Assembly (NCBI RefSeq): GCF_000725625.1
Contig: NZ_KL647084.1
Location: forward strand, 170,745-234,744
DNA from: Streptomyces sp. NRRL F-6676
Lineage (GTDB): Bacteria; Actinomycetota; Actinomycetes; Streptomycetales; Streptomycetaceae
Reading direction: 5' to 3'
Length of the DNA stretch: 64,000 nucleotides
In this document: positions 49,428 through 57,352 of the stretch, piece after piece
Position numbering within the stretch: the first letter of the stretch is position 1
Layout: each line of letters opens with the position of its first letter
Position numbers and translations under genes: made by a program
Notes under the pieces: generated by a model
What the model saw: only the letters and a program-made list of their open reading frames with translations
What the model was told of the DNA's origin: nothing
Databases searched by the model: none

Positions 49428-50306
49428 ATGCCCAGACGTGCACTCCGCCGTGCCCTGACGGCCGCCGCCACCGCCGCGAGCGCACTGGCCCTCGGCCTGG
49501 CCGCACCCAGCAGCGCCCACGCCGCCGCGCCCCTGCCGTACGTCGCCCTCGGCGACAGCTACAGCGCCGGTTCCGGCGTGCTGCCCGCCGACCTCTCGGC
49601 ACCCCTGCTCTGCCTGCGCTCCACGCTGAACTACCCGCACGTCATCGCCGAACGCACCGGCGCCGACCTCACCGACGTCACCTGCGGCGCCGCCGAGACC
49701 GGCGACTTCACCGAGGCCCAGTACCCCGGCGTCCCCGCACAGCTCGACGCGGTCAAGAGCGACACCCGCCTGGTCACCCTCACCATCGGCGGCAACGACA
49801 ACAACACCTTCATCGGCGCCATGCTGGCCTGCGGCACCGCCGGCATCGTCACGGCCGGACACGGCAGCCCCTGCAAGACGCTGTACGGCAGCACCTTCGA
49901 CGACCAGATCGACGACACCACCTACCCCGCCGTCAAGGCCGCCCTCCAGAAGGTCCACGCCAAGGCACCGAACGCCCGGGTCGCCGCGCTCGGCTACCCC
50001 TGGATCATGCCGGCCGCCGCCGACAGCTCCTGCTTCCTCAAGATGCCCATCGCCTCCGGCGACGTGCCGTATCTGCGCGCCATCCAGGCCCACCTCAACG
50101 CGGTCATCGGGCGCGCCGCCCGGGAGACCGGCGCCACCTTCGTCGACTTCTCGAAGACCTCCGACGGACACGACGCCTGCTCGGCGAGCGGCACCCGCTG
50201 GATCGAGCCCCTCCTCTTCGGCACCAATATCGTCCCCGTCCACCCCAACGCGCGCGGCGAGCGCGCGATGGCCGAGCAGACGATGTCGGCCCTCGGCCTC
50301 GACTGA
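49428..50306 (+). CDS. secreted SGNH/GDSL lipase (Streptomyces lipase type)
   Basis: A 292-residue secreted esterase: signal peptide MPRRALRRALTAAATAASALALGLA with cut near SSAHAAA, then block I YVALGDSYSAGSG with the nucleophile Ser, block III TIGGNDNNTF, and catalytic His in VPVHPNARGE. Cysteines (LLCLRS, VTCGAA, LACGTA, SPCKTL, SSCFLK, DACSAS) make three probable disulfides, as in the S. rimosus and S. coelicolor (SCO1725-like) lipases. GAGGAG upstream fixes the ATG. Followed by a strong bidirectional terminator. Confidence 0.9.
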   Translation: MPRRALRRALTAAATAASALALGLAAPSSAHAAAPLPYVALGDSYSAGSGVLPADLSAPLLCLRSTLNYPHVIAERTGADLTDVTCGAAETGDFTEAQYPGVPAQLDAVKSDTRLVTLTIGGNDNNTFIGAMLACGTAGIVTAGHGSPCKTLYGSTFDDQIDDTTYPAVKAALQKVHAKAPNARVAALGYPWIMPAAADSSCFLKMPIASGDVPYLRAIQAHLNAVIGRAARETGATFVDFSKTSDGHDACSASGTRWIEPLLFGTNIVPVHPNARGERAMAEQTMSALGLD

Positions 50307-50328
50307 CCGCCGGACCGGCCCACCGGCC

Positions 50329-50366
50329 GGTGGCCCGCCGCCGTACCACGCCGGCGGCGGGCCACC
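50329..50366. terminator. 15-bp bidirectional terminator
   Basis: GGTGGCCCGCCGCCG (50329-50343) and CGGCGGCGGGCCACC (50352-50366) with an eight-base loop, between the convergent lipase and DedA genes. Confidence 0.85.
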
Positions 50367-50376
50367 ACCCCTCTCA

Positions 50377-50416
50377 CCGGCGGACACCGGCGGACACCGG
50401 CGGACACCGGCGGACC
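50377..50416. repeat. four tandem 10-bp units
   Basis: ACCGGCGGAC is repeated exactly four times, just before the 3' end of the DedA gene. Confidence 0.85.
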
Positions 50417-50424
50417 GCCACCGC

Positions 50425-51078
50425 TCAGCCGCGTCCGGACCGGTCGGTGACCGGCGGCCGGTCCGGAGCCTCGTCGTGCGAACGCCGGCGCCGCCGCACC
50501 CGCCACACCACGAGCAGCACGACCACCAGCACCGCGATCACGACGGCGGCGGCCCGCCCGACCAGACTCTCGGCATGCTGGTACGCGGCGCCCGCCCCGT
50601 ACCCCAGCAGCGTGAACCCGACCCCCCAGACCAGTCCGCCCAACGCGTTGAACAGCAGGAACCGCCGGTACGGCATCCGCGAGGCCCCGGCCAGCGCCGG
50701 CATCAGCGCGCGGAACAGCGCGACGAACCGGCCGAGGAACACCGCCGCGGGACCGCGTCGGCGTATCAGCTCGCTCGCCCTGTCGACTCCCTCGGAGTGA
50801 CGGCGCAGCGGCCGGCTGTTCATGATGCGCGGCCCGAGCCGCCGCCCGATCTCGTACCCGACGCTGTCGCCCGTCACCGCGGCCAGGACCACCACGGCGG
50901 CCAGCAACCACACGTCCACGGTGCCCTGCCGGGCCAGTACCCCGCCGATGACCACCGCGGTCTCGCCCGGCAGGACGAAGCCGAAGAACAGCGCGTCCTC
51001 GGCGAACACCAGACCCGCGACCACGAGGTAGATCACAGGTCCGGACAGCCCGCTGAGCCAGTCGGTCACGACGTGCAC
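50425..51078 (-). CDS. DedA family membrane protein
   Basis: A 217-residue membrane protein with the DedA signature: FAEDALFFGFVLPGETAVVIGGVLA near the N-terminus, GDSVGYEIGRRLG, and GRFVALFRALMPALAGASRMPYRRFLLFNALGGLVWG, with the conserved Arg and Gly of the family. DedA proteins are now viewed as lipid (undecaprenyl phosphate or phospholipid) flippases that depend on proton gradient. The GTG at 51078 is preceded by AAGGAG. The C-terminus is a basic tail (RVRRRRRSHDE). Confidence 0.9.
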   Translation of the reverse strand: MHVVTDWLSGLSGPVIYLVVAGLVFAEDALFFGFVLPGETAVVIGGVLARQGTVDVWLLAAVVVLAAVTGDSVGYEIGRRLGPRIMNSRPLRRHSEGVDRASELIRRRGPAAVFLGRFVALFRALMPALAGASRMPYRRFLLFNALGGLVWGVGFTLLGYGAGAAYQHAESLVGRAAAVVIAVLVVVLLVVWRVRRRRRSHDEAPDRPPVTDRSGRG

Positions 51079-51212
51079 CCGCCGACTCCTTCCCGCACCG
51101 GTCAGCCGGGACGGCCCACTCGTACGTCGCCCCGGAGTACGGCGGGTTCCCCCGGGAGGCCTCCCGCAATCCGGCGGGTCCGCGCGCGGCAGGACGCCGC
51201 CGGCGGTGTCGG

Positions 51213-52070
51213 TCAGGCCGGGCCCAGCAGGGCGGCGAGCGTGGTGACCACGCCGTTCTCGGTGTGCGCGGGCGCCTGGTGGCGGGCACGGAGCTTGATC
51301 TCGGGGTGGGCGTTGGCCATGGCGAACGACCAGGTCGCCGTGTCGAGCATCTCCAGGTCGTTGAGGTAGTCCCCGAAGACCACCGTCTGCTCCGGCGTGA
51401 TGCCGAGGCGCCGCTGGAGACCGCGCACGGCGGCGCCCTTGTTGGCGGTCGGGTTCATCACGTCGGTCCAGTGCTCGCCGGAGAGGACGACCTGGTGGGT
51501 GAGTCCGTACCGCTTCAGCGCGGGCGCGGTGCCCTCCTCGGCCCGGCCGAAGTCGTAGAAGGCGAGCTTGATGAGGTCGTCGTCGACGGCGGTGACGTCC
51601 TCGACCTGCTCCAGGCGCGCGTAGTACTTGCGTACCTCGGCGAGGAAGGCGGCGTCGGTGCGCTCGACGTAGGCGGACTTCTTCCCGCACACCACCGTGC
51701 CGACGTCGACCCCCTGAGCGGGCAGCTCCCGCATCGTGCCGACCACCTCGGCGACGACGTCGCGGTCCAGCACGTCGGAGCTGAGCTCATGGCCGTCCCG
51801 GACGACATAGGTGCCGTTCTCGGCGATGAAGACCGTACCGGCGGCGGCCCGCCGGAACTGCTCCCGCAGGGTGGCGTACTGGCGTCCGCTGGCGGGGCAG
51901 AAGACGATGCCGCGCCGTTCCATCCGGCTCAGCAGCGGCCAGAACTCCTCGGGTATGCGGCCCTCGCTGTCCAGCAGGGTGCCGTCCATGTCGGTGACGA
52001 CGAGCCGGATGTCGGGCCGGGCCTCGGACAGCGGGGGGAGCGGGGGCGTCGGATGGTGCGGGGAGGTCAT
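51213..52070 (-). CDS. HAD family sugar phosphatase (Cof type)
   Basis: A 285-residue HAD-IIB hydrolase: motif I VVTDMDGTLLDSEGRIP with the nucleophile and acid/base Asp, motif II FCPASGRQY, the Lys in PTANKGAAVRGLQ and motif IV VVFGDYLNDLEML. The C2B cap lies between. Such enzymes dephosphorylate sugar phosphates or FMN/PLP. ATG 52070 has AGGA upstream (CAGGACATTC). No functional neighbours. Confidence 0.9.
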   Translation of the reverse strand: MTSPHHPTPPLPPLSEARPDIRLVVTDMDGTLLDSEGRIPEEFWPLLSRMERRGIVFCPASGRQYATLREQFRRAAAGTVFIAENGTYVVRDGHELSSDVLDRDVVAEVVGTMRELPAQGVDVGTVVCGKKSAYVERTDAAFLAEVRKYYARLEQVEDVTAVDDDLIKLAFYDFGRAEEGTAPALKRYGLTHQVVLSGEHWTDVMNPTANKGAAVRGLQRRLGITPEQTVVFGDYLNDLEMLDTATWSFAMANAHPEIKLRARHQAPAHTENGVVTTLAALLGPA

Positions 52071-52146
52071 GAATGTCCTGAGCAGGGCGGGTGTGTGGTC
52101 CTCCAGTGTAGTGAGGGACGTTTGCGGAGGCCGGAGGGGGTGCGAA

Positions 52147-52177
52147 GGGCTCCGCGCACGGTGAGTGCGCGGAGCCC
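52147..52177 (-). terminator. terminator of xylanase-esterase operon
   Basis: GGGCTCCGCGCAC (52147-52159) and GTGCGCGGAGCCC (52165-52177) are perfect inverted arms with a five-base loop, six bases past the stop codon of the CE4 gene. Confidence 0.85.
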
Positions 52178-52183
52178 GGGGGG

Positions 52184-53035
52184 TCAGGACGTGGTGCAGG
52201 AGACCGTCGGCCAGGTCCAGCTTCCGTTGGTCTGGATGGTGACGCCCCAGTTGTCGCCGCTGCCGTTCGGTTTGGCGGTGAGCACCTGCGCGCTGGGGTA
52301 GCTCGCGCTGATGTTCCAGGTGGAGAGGATCTTCTCGGGGGAGGGCACGTTCATCGTGACCGTCCAGTTGCTGGAGCCGCTGACGGAGACGTTGAGGTTG
52401 TAGATGCGCGGGATCGCCGCGAGGGTGTTGGCGGGCCACTCGTGCATGAGGATGACCTGCCCGTTGCCGAGCCGGTTCACCGCCTGCACGATCGCGTCGG
52501 TGCTCGCGCCGTTCCAGTCCTGCGAGTCGACGTCCCAGATGACCTCGGTCAGCCCGTACTTGGCCTCGACCGCCTTCAGCGTGGAGTTGGTCTCCCCGTA
52601 CGGCGGCCGGAACAGCTTCGGCGTGCCGCCGCCGGCGTTGGCGATGGCCTGCTGGGTCCGTGACACCTCCGAGTCGATCGCCGACTGGCTCTGCTGGATC
52701 AGATGCGGGTGGGTGTAGCTGTGGTTGCCCACCCACATGCCCGCGTTGACCTCGGCCGCCACCTGGGAGGGGTACGAGGCGGCGTACTGGCCCTCGTTGA
52801 ACATGGTGGCCCGCAGCCCGTTCTGCTTGAGGGCGTTGAGCACGGCCGGGGTGTGGTCGTTGGACGGGCCGTCGTCGAAGGTGAGTCCGACGTACCCGTT
52901 GCAGGTGGCGGCCTGCGACGGGGCCGCGTCGATCACCGCCGTACCCGCCACGGCCAGCGCGACGACCGCCAGCCTGGCGACCAGGGAACGCAGCGCCGGT
53001 GGTGCCGTGGTTCTCAGTGGTGCCGTGGTTCTCAT
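52184..53035 (-). CDS. secreted CE4 acetylxylan esterase (AxeA-like) with linkerless, truncated CBM
   Basis: A 283-residue secreted protein: signal peptide to about residue 43 (cut near PSQAA-T), then a NodB/CE4 deacetylase domain with LTFDDGPS (Asp54, Asp55), NHSYTHPH (metal His105, His109), FRPPYGE (143-149) and MHEW (His198). This is the acetylxylan esterase type of S. lividans AxeA. The catalytic domain breaks off at AAIPRI (residue 211) and passes directly into the C-terminal part of a CBM2-type module ([15 protein letters not shown]...) without the Gly-rich linker and without the module's first strand and cysteine. The module DNA is nearly identical to that of the xylanase next door. 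Second gene of the operon, 28 bases after the xylanase. Confidence 0.88.
   Translation of the reverse strand: MRTTAPLRTTAPPALRSLVARLAVVALAVAGTAVIDAAPSQAATCNGYVGLTFDDGPSNDHTPAVLNALKQNGLRATMFNEGQYAASYPSQVAAEVNAGMWVGNHSYTHPHLIQQSQSAIDSEVSRTQQAIANAGGGTPKLFRPPYGETNSTLKAVEAKYGLTEVIWDVDSQDWNGASTDAIVQAVNRLGNGQVILMHEWPANTLAAIPRIYNLNVSVSGSSNWTVTMNVPSPEKILSTWNISASYPSAQVLTAKPNGSGDNWGVTIQTNGSWTWPTVSCTTS
52209..52403. repeat. CBM-coding direct repeat, copy 1
   Basis: 195 bases matching 53089-53283 at an exact offset of 880, with seven mismatches by my count; the last 99 bases (52305-52403) are identical. The match ends abruptly at the codon for the Tyr of YNLNV. Confidence 0.9.
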
Positions 53036-53063
53036 GGGGACCTCCTCTCCGTTCCGGTCGCGG

Positions 53064-53954
53064 TCAGCTCGCCGAGCAGCTGACGGTGGGCCAGGTCCAG
53101 GTGCCGTTGGTCTGGATGGTGACGCCCCAGTTGTTGCCGCTGCCGTTCGGTTTGGCGGTGAGCACCTGCGAACTGGGGTAACTGGCGCTGATGTTCCAGG
53201 TGGAGAGGATCTTCTCGGGGGAGGGCACGTTCATCGTGACCGTCCAGTTGCTGGAGCCGCTGACGGAGACGTTGAGGTTGTAGCCGCTGCTCTGGTAGCC
53301 CTCGGTCGCCAGGATCATGTAGTGGTTGAGGGTGCCGAGCGGCATGCCGTGGGACTGCCAGGCGTCGAAGTGGTTGCCGGTGGTGATGGTGCCGCCGGTG
53401 CGCTTGGACTGCCGGACGCTCCAGTACTGGTTGAAGGTCTTGTTGTCGCCCTCGATGGAGGGCGCGTTGGTGCGGGTCGTCTCGTAGATGTCGTACGTGC
53501 CGCCGTCGCTCGTGACCGTGCCCTTGTAGTTGCCGGTGGGCCGGTAGGTGCCCCAGTTGTCGACGATGTAGTACTCGACGAGCGGGTTCGACGACCAGCC
53601 GTAGAGCGACAGATAGGCGTTGCCGGACGGGTTGAAGCTGCCCGAGTAACTGACGGCCTTGCGGCTGCCGTTGCTCCAGCCCTTGCCCGCGACGAAGTTC
53701 CCGGTGTTCCGCCACGAGGTGCTGTAGTTCCCGCCGGACCCGGTGTTCATGGAGACGGTGCCGGGGCTGTCGGTCCAGAACGAGTAGTAGTAACCGCCGC
53801 TGGTGCCGGTCTGGTTCGAGGTGATCGTGTCGGCACTCGCGGTGCCGGACAGCATCAGCGAGGCCACGGCGGCCAGGGCGACGGCCCAGGCTGCCCTGAC
53901 GAGCAGGGTGAGGCGGCCGCCTGCGCGGCCTCTGGGATGGACGAGCGCGTTCAT
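53064..53954 (-). CDS. secreted GH11 endo-1,4-beta-xylanase (XlnB-like) with linkerless, truncated CBM
   Basis: A 296-residue secreted xylanase: twin-arginine-free signal peptide with cut near GTASA-D (residue 41), then a complete GH11 jelly roll. Catalytic residues are Glu127 ([12 protein letters not shown]) and Glu218 ([11 protein letters not shown]). Streptomyces XlnB-type enzymes normally continue with a Ser/Gly linker and a cellulose/xylan-binding module that begins with Cys; here residue 224 is followed at once by [15 protein letters not shown], so the linker, first strand and one Cys of the module are missing, leaving a single Cys at the end. First gene of the operon with the CE4 esterase. 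Upstream are TTTCG/CGAAA boxes. Confidence 0.92.
   Translation of the reverse strand: MNALVHPRGRAGGRLTLLVRAAWAVALAAVASLMLSGTASADTITSNQTGTSGGYYYSFWTDSPGTVSMNTGSGGNYSTSWRNTGNFVAGKGWSNGSRKAVSYSGSFNPSGNAYLSLYGWSSNPLVEYYIVDNWGTYRPTGNYKGTVTSDGGTYDIYETTRTNAPSIEGDNKTFNQYWSVRQSKRTGGTITTGNHFDAWQSHGMPLGTLNHYMILATEGYQSSGYNLNVSVSGSSNWTVTMNVPSPEKILSTWNISASYPSSQVLTAKPNGSGNNWGVTIQTNGTWTWPTVSCSAS
53089..53283. repeat. CBM-coding direct repeat, copy 2
   Basis: Partner of 52209-52403, in the 3' part of the xylanase gene. Confidence 0.9.
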
Positions 53955-54035
53955 GTCGGTTGCGTCCTCCTGCGGATCGGCTGGTGTGGGGGGTGGGCGG
54001 CGCCGGCACGGCCCGTGGGGCTCTCAACGGCGAAC

Positions 54036-54102
54036 AGTGTTGGCCTGACCTTGTCAACTGTCAATAGTTTCGGTGTCGTTAACGAAAGCTTCGAGAGTTT
54101 CG
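54036..54102 (-). promoter_or_regulatory. xylanase promoter and three evenly spaced TTTCG/CGAAA boxes
   Basis: On the minus strand a perfect -35 TTGACA (54064-54059) is 17 bases from AACACT (54041-54036). Upstream of it the boxes TTTCG (54068), CGAAA (54083) and TTTCG (54098) are exactly 15 bases apart. CGAAA/TTTCG boxes are known cis elements of Streptomyces xylanase genes. Confidence 0.65.
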
Positions 54103-54210
54103 GGGGTGCGAAGAAGGGTGTACGTGCTGGTCATGGCCAATGATGAGGAGGGCGCCTCGAAAGTCATACTTAACGCCGTGGGGCGTGGGGTGGCACCGAG
54201 TGCCGTATGT

Positions 54211-54223
54211 CCGAAACTTTCGG
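54211..54223. promoter_or_regulatory. distal CGAAA-C-TTTCG palindrome
   Basis: CCGAAACTTTCGG is a perfect 13-bp palindrome with an odd centre, 257 bases upstream of the xylanase start; another CGAAA is at 54158-54162. Confidence 0.6.
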
Positions 54224-54335
54224 GGCTTCCTGTGTCACGGTGCCGGGCGCCTTCCGGACTGTCGGGGGCGGTGCGTGGAAACGTGTCGGGGCAGGGAACG
54301 ATGGGGTGAGGAAACGGGCGGGGTGAGGGAGCGCG

Positions 54336-54560
54336 GTGAGCGAGCGTCAGGACCGGGAGTGGACTGCCATGACGCCCGGCGACTTCGACCGGGAGGCACC
54401 GCTGCGCCTGAACGTGGGCACCGGGCCCACCCCCGTACCGGCCGAGCCCGACGAGTACGGCACCGCGCCCCTGTTCGGCGACGAGGCGCCGGCCCGGCCT
54501 CCGGCGCCCCGGCCGGCCGGACGCCGGACCGTCCGCGTCGAACAGGACCGGCTGTTCTAG
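54336..54560 (+). CDS. small conserved hypothetical protein
   Basis: A 74-residue acidic/Pro-rich protein starting at GTG with GAGGGAG upstream. The text TPGDFDREAPLRLNVGTGPTPVPAEPDEYGTAPLFGDE and the end QDRLF recur, to my recollection, in a family of Streptomyces hypotheticals. No domain or function is recognised. It lies between the divergent xylanase promoter region and the phosphatase gene, 83 bases upstream of the latter. Confidence 0.6.
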   Translation: MSERQDREWTAMTPGDFDREAPLRLNVGTGPTPVPAEPDEYGTAPLFGDEAPARPPAPRPAGRRTVRVEQDRLF

Positions 54561-54631
54561 CGGCACCGACCGACCGCTCCGGCTCCGTCGGCCGCCGACC
54601 TGCCCGAAAGGTCCGCAAGGCCCGTCGCGCC

Positions 54632-54637
54632 TATATT
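54632..54637 (+). promoter_or_regulatory. -10 element for a possible leaderless phosphatase message
   Basis: TATATT ends seven bases before the GTG start at 54644, with no ribosome site between, so transcription may begin at the start codon. Confidence 0.4.
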
Positions 54638-54643
54638 GGCCTG

Positions 54644-57181
54644 GTGATCGGTCGTCTGGATTTCCTGTACGCCGCCGACGACAGTGTCACCGACAGTGAC
54701 GTGCTCCGGCTCGCCGTGCAGCACGCGATGGCGGAACTGGGCGCCCTGGGCGGATGCGTTCATGTGCGGGGGAGCGGGGGAGAACTCCACCTCGTGTCCT
54801 CGGCGGGTCTGCCCGCGGTGTCCGTACGGGCCTGGGAGGTGCTGCCCGGTGACAGCGCCTCCGCGACGGCGCGGGCGGTGGGCTGCGACGGGCGCGCGTG
54901 GGACCCGCCCGGCAGCCGGCCCGCCGACGCCGTGCTGCCGCCGGCCGGCGCGGCCGGCCGGGTCGCCGTCCCGCTGCACGGCGCGGAAGGGCGGGTCGGC
55001 GCCCTGACCCTGCTGACCGGCCGCCGCCGGGAGCCCTCGGCCGAGGAGTGGCGGTTCCTGCGCCAGGTCGCCGACTGGGTCCACGACCGGCTCACCGCCT
55101 GGCCCCTCCCGGACCCGCCGGCCCGCATCCCGGCGACGAACCCCGCCGACCCCACGGCCCCCGCCCCCACCGACGCACGGGAACTCGCCCGCGCCCTCTG
55201 GAACGCCGAGGACGCCCTCCTCCGCGTCGACACCGCCTGGCGGGTCACCGCCGCCAACCCCGCCGCCCGTGCCCTGCTCGGTCACCCGGACGGGCCCACC
55301 GCCGTCGGCCGGGTCCTGTGGCAGGAGCCCGGCCCCTGGCAGCCGCCGGACGCCGAGGAGCGGTGCCGTCTCGCCGTCGCCCGCGGGCGCGCCGCAGGTT
55401 TCGACGCCGTGCTGCCGGCCACCGGACGCTGCCACCACGTACGGGTGCTGCCCGCGCCCGGCGGCGCCGTCCTGCACGTCATGGAGGCGGGCGCGTGGCG
55501 GCGCCGGCAGGCCGACGAGGTGGCCGCCATCCGCGGCTCCGCCGAACGGGCCCGCAGCACCGTCGAGCTGACCACCGCACTGGCCGCCGCACGCACGTCC
55601 CAGGACGTGGTCACGGCGGTGGCCGAGCGCGTACTGCCGCCCTTCGCGGCCCACGGCCTGCTCGTCCTCGTCCGGGAGGGCGACCGCCTCGCGTACATCG
55701 GCTCCGTGGGCTACCCCCGGTCCTTCCTGGACGACATGGGCGGCACCCGGGGCATGACCATGACCGGCCGCCTGCCCGCCGAACGGGCGCTCCTGCGCGA
55801 CGAGCCCCTGTTCTACGCGTCCCGCGAGGAGTGGCTGGCCGACAACCCCGGCGACGACCGGCCGCCCAGCACCAAACAGGCCTGGGCGTTCCTGCCGCTC
55901 ACGGCCTCGGGGCGCACCTTCGGCGTCTGCGTCATGGCGTTCGACACCGAGCGCCGCCTCACCCCCGAGGAACGCACCCTGCTCCTCACCATCAGCGCCC
56001 TGGTGGCCCAGGCGCTGGAGCGGGCCCGGCTGTCCGACGCCGAACTCACCCGCTCCCGCGAGCTCCAGCGCGATCTGCTGCCCCGGCACCTGCCCCGGCT
56101 GCGCGAGGCGACCGCCACGGCCCGCTATGTGCCGGCCGGACAGGGCTCGGACGTGGGCGGCGACTGGTACGACCTCATCCCGCTCTCGGCCGGGCGGGTC
56201 GCCCTGGTGTGCGGGGACGTGATGGGACACGGACTGTCCGAGGCGGCCACGATGGGCCGGCTGCGCACGGCGACGCACACCCTGGCCGCCCTCGAACTGC
56301 CGCCGGACGAACTGATGGGCCACCTCAACGACATCGTCGCGGAGATCGGCCCCGACGCCTACGCCACCTGCCTCTACACGCTGTACGACGCCACCACCGG
56401 CACCTGCACCGTGGTCCGGGCCGGCCATCCGCCCCCGCTGGTGGTGCACCCGGACGGCCGCACCGCCTACCCGGACGTCCCCGACAACCCGCCACTGGGC
56501 GGCGCCCGGCCGCCGTTCGAGACGGCGGACCTGACGTTGCCGGCCGACAGTCTGCTGCTCCTCTACACCGACGGCCTGGTCGAGTCGGCGCAGCGGGACA
56601 TCGACGAGGGCATGGCCGCGCTCGCCCGGCTGGCGGCCGCCGCCGACCGCACCGACCTCGACCGGCTCGCGGACCATCTCGTCGCCCGGCTCCTGCCCGG
56701 CGGGCAGCCCGCCACGGACGACGCCGCGCTCCTCGTGGCCTGTCTGCACGCGCTGCCCCGGGCGGACGTGGCGTCCTGGCAACTGCCCGACGGTCCCCGG
56801 GCGGCCGGCGAGGCGCGCCGACACGTACGGGAGCAGCTGGCGACCTGGCATCTGGACGACCTGTCCGTGACGACGGAACTGCTCGCGAGTGAACTCGTCG
56901 GGAACGTGGTCCGGCACGCCAAGGGCCCCATCGGCTTCCGGCTGCTGCGCACCGGCGCCCTGGTGTGCGAGGTGTCCGACGCCAGCCTCACCATGCCGCG
57001 CGTCCGGCGTGCCTCGGAGACCGACGAGGGCGGCCGGGGGCTGCAATTGGTGAGTGTGCTGGCCGAGCGGTGGGGCAGCCGGTTCACGCCCGACGGCAAG
57101 ACCATCTGGACCGAGCAGCCGCTGACACCGTCGCCCGAGACGGTCGCCGAGGCACTGCTCTCCCTGGCGGACGCGGACTGA
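54644..57181 (+). CDS. multi-domain SpoIIE phosphatase with GAF, PAS and C-terminal HATPase
   Basis: An 845-residue signalling protein. Order: GAF-like domain (about 1-150), a short PAS region (about 180-290; LLRVDTAWRVTAANPAARALLGHPDG), a second GAF (about 300-470; TFGVCVMAFDTERRLTPEERTLL), a SpoIIE/PP2C phosphatase (about 480-700; VGGDWYDLIPLSAGRVALVCGDVMGHGLSEAATMGRLR at about 503, VVRAGHPPPLV, LYTDGLVESAQ), and an HATPase_c_2 kinase domain (about 705-835; ASELVGNVVRHA, EVSDASLTMPR, GGRGLQLVSVLAERWG). Having both phosphatase and anti-sigma-type kinase in one chain is common in streptomycetes. GTG start 54644 lacks a ribosome site and may be leaderless. Confidence 0.88.
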   Translation: MIGRLDFLYAADDSVTDSDVLRLAVQHAMAELGALGGCVHVRGSGGELHLVSSAGLPAVSVRAWEVLPGDSASATARAVGCDGRAWDPPGSRPADAVLPPAGAAGRVAVPLHGAEGRVGALTLLTGRRREPSAEEWRFLRQVADWVHDRLTAWPLPDPPARIPATNPADPTAPAPTDARELARALWNAEDALLRVDTAWRVTAANPAARALLGHPDGPTAVGRVLWQEPGPWQPPDAEERCRLAVARGRAAGFDAVLPATGRCHHVRVLPAPGGAVLHVMEAGAWRRRQADEVAAIRGSAERARSTVELTTALAAARTSQDVVTAVAERVLPPFAAHGLLVLVREGDRLAYIGSVGYPRSFLDDMGGTRGMTMTGRLPAERALLRDEPLFYASREEWLADNPGDDRPPSTKQAWAFLPLTASGRTFGVCVMAFDTERRLTPEERTLLLTISALVAQALERARLSDAELTRSRELQRDLLPRHLPRLREATATARYVPAGQGSDVGGDWYDLIPLSAGRVALVCGDVMGHGLSEAATMGRLRTATHTLAALELPPDELMGHLNDIVAEIGPDAYATCLYTLYDATTGTCTVVRAGHPPPLVVHPDGRTAYPDVPDNPPLGGARPPFETADLTLPADSLLLLYTDGLVESAQRDIDEGMAALARLAAAADRTDLDRLADHLVARLLPGGQPATDDAALLVACLHALPRADVASWQLPDGPRAAGEARRHVREQLATWHLDDLSVTTELLASELVGNVVRHAKGPIGFRLLRTGALVCEVSDASLTMPRVRRASETDEGGRGLQLVSVLAERWGSRFTPDGKTIWTEQPLTPSPETVAEALLSLADAD

Positions 57182-57352
57182 CGCCGCGGCACCCGCGTAC
57201 GGGTGCGCCGTGCGGGGCGGCAGGGGCGGCGGCCGAACGTGTACAGTCCCTGGCGCACGCCAACAACCCTGCTCCACCCCCGTGTTCACGGTGCGCGGTG
57301 CGACGGCGACGGCGTGCCGACCCCCACGAGCACACGGAAGCCAGGTACCGCA

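Noticed and set aside
50377..50416. CRISPR-like array
   Set aside because: Ten-base units without spacers; simple tandem repeat.
52184..53954. Frameshift between the xylanase and the esterase
   Set aside because: Both frames are intact with own signal peptide, start and stop; the anomaly is the in-frame loss of linker and module start.
54073..54309. 78-codon plus-strand frame upstream of the small hypothetical gene
   Set aside because: GTG start without ribosome site; it overlaps the xylanase control boxes and lacks third-position GC bias.
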